Part shown: positions 63,325 to 64,000 of the stretch, piece by piece
Position numbering within the stretch: position 1 is the stretch's first letter
Layout of the letters: every line of letters starts with the position of its first letter
Assembly (NCBI GenBank): GCA_002401455.1
Contig: NVTE01000006.1
Span: 59,910-123,909 of the forward strand
From: Alphaproteobacteria bacterium
Lineage (GTDB): Bacteria > Pseudomonadota > Alphaproteobacteria > Sphingomonadales > Emcibacteraceae
DNA: 64,000 bases
Direction of reading: 5' to 3'
Made by a program: the position numbers and the translations under genes
The notes under the pieces: model-generated
What the model was told of the DNA's origin: nothing
Database searches by the model: none
What the model saw: the letters and a program-made list of their open reading frames with translations, nothing else

Positions 63325-64000
63325 TTGGTAAAATTTGCAGTTATTGACATCGGATCAAATTCGGTCCGTCTGGTGGTTTATGAAAGCATGCGGCGGGCGC
63401 CCTATGTAATTTTTAATGAAAAAATCCTGTGTGGCCTGGGACGCGGCTTGTCTGAGACCAATACGATGCGGGACGAAGCCATGGATGCGGTGATCGACAA
63501 CCTGCAACGGTTTCATCTGATGCTGGACAAAATGGATGTGGAAAATTACCGGGTGGTGGCGACATCTGCGGTCCGGGATGCCAAAAATGGGCCGGCTTTT
63601 GCGGAAAGAATCAAAAGTGAATGTCGGCTGGATGTGGCGGTAATCCCGGGGGAGGAAGAAGCCCGGCTATCAGGACTTGGGGTGTTATGTGCTTTGCCCC
63701 GTGCCACAGGCATCATGGGTGATCTGGGCGGGGGCAGTCTGGAACTGGCCCAACTGTCAGATGGTGACGTGGGTCAACGGGTAAGCTTTCCTATTGGGCC
63801 GCTGAAATATCAGACCTTAGAGGGTCAGACCATTACCTCTCCCAAGGCCGATGTGGATCAGGCAATTGCCTCCCTAAGCTGGTGCCAGGAGCATAAAAAC
63901 GAGAATTTTTATGCGGTTGGCGGTTCCTGGCGGGCGCTGGCCAAAATTCACATCATGGAAAAGGGCTATGTCCTTAATAATGTTCATCATTATACCATCG
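63325..64000 (+). CDS. ppx: exopolyphosphatase / Ppx-GppA family protein, N-terminal part (cut by window end)
   Basis: Hydrolyses terminal phosphates of polyphosphate or pppGpp. The frame is read from TTG 63325 as VKFAVIDIGSNSVRLVVYE, the phosphate-1 motif of the ASKHA fold; no ATG or GTG is available in this frame at a suitable position, and an ATG at 63318 in another frame stops at once. RVVATSAVRDAKNG, IPGEEEARLSG and GDLGGGSLELAQL follow. About 225 codons are present to the edge. The start in a six-base gap after ppk1 suggests translational coupling. Confidence 0.9.
   Translation, partial: MVKFAVIDIGSNSVRLVVYESMRRAPYVIFNEKILCGLGRGLSETNTMRDEAMDAVIDNLQRFHLMLDKMDVENYRVVATSAVRDAKNGPAFAERIKSECRLDVAVIPGEEEARLSGLGVLCALPRATGIMGDLGGGSLELAQLSDGDVGQRVSFPIGPLKYQTLEGQTITSPKADVDQAIASLSWCQEHKNENFYAVGGSWRALAKIHIMEKGYVLNNVHHYTI

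Overview
The window is a 64 kb stretch of chromosome from an alphaproteobacterium of moderate G+C. The evidence is the gene content and order: an Alphaproteobacteria-type HdaA beside a DUF2066 protein and polyphosphate kinase, an ATP12-type chaperone next to RluC, HisZ beside PurA, the long form of SerC, the lptD-surA-pdxA-rsmA order, and TadE/TadG pseudopilin-like genes. The genus cannot be fixed from sequence alone. An Emcibacter-, Kordiimonas- or Sneathiella-like lineage is only a guess. Almost all of the window is densely packed core genome. I see no prophage, insertion sequence, CRISPR array, tRNA or rRNA gene.

Layout. 1-4163: fatty-acid synthesis (fabD end, fabG, acpP, fabF) and mltG. 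4172-6546: a short-chain dehydrogenase, then yicC and gmk. 6551-12080: a minus-strand outer-membrane biogenesis block (lptD, surA, pdxA, rsmA). 12247-14424: pepA and holC, separated by two copies of a palindrome-rich repeat. 14437-17519: two TadE-like genes and a divergent TadG/VWA gene. 17555-19461: leuA with its own promoter, a leucine-rich leader peptide and alternative RNA pairings, a probable attenuator. 19638-25077: the rod-shape operon mreBCD-mrdA-rodA, followed by a terminator and a 34-residue membrane peptide. 25390-27910: tag, ygfZ and wecB on the minus strand. 28029-29880: a dihydroorotase and a secreted NTF2-like protein. 29881-31470: an AT-rich accessory patch with two unrecognised membrane proteins. 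31483-34394: thpR, a small membrane protein, a transglutaminase-like protein and a cyclopropane-fatty-acid synthase. 34489-37262: fluC, rluC, a HAD phosphatase and an ATP12 chaperone. 37259-42082: a cobalamin-uptake operon (ATPase, permease, binding protein, TonB receptor) under a clear cobalamin riboswitch. 42130-47850: a UDG-family protein, a haem-binding DUF3365 protein, a large DUF2339 membrane protein, two small membrane proteins and a sulfite-oxidase-like molybdoenzyme. 47975-53522: serC-serA and hisZ-purA with promoters and terminators. 53543-54681: a VOC protein and an orphan secreted protein. 54796-59081: an ABC-F ATPase, ndk, purN and purM. 59249-64000: a DUF2066 protein, hdaA, ppk1 and the start of ppx.

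The most interesting non-coding signals are the leuA leader (promoter, peptide with seven Leu in eight codons, mutually exclusive pairings), the cobalamin riboswitch with an 11-nt copy of its own core in the expression platform, the nested palindromic repeats between pepA and holC, and an AT-rich hairpin that buries the ribosome-binding site of an orphan gene in the accessory patch. No complete new multi-gene system is evident. The best candidates for undescribed biology are the two AT-rich orphan membrane genes and the 34-residue membrane peptide after rodA.
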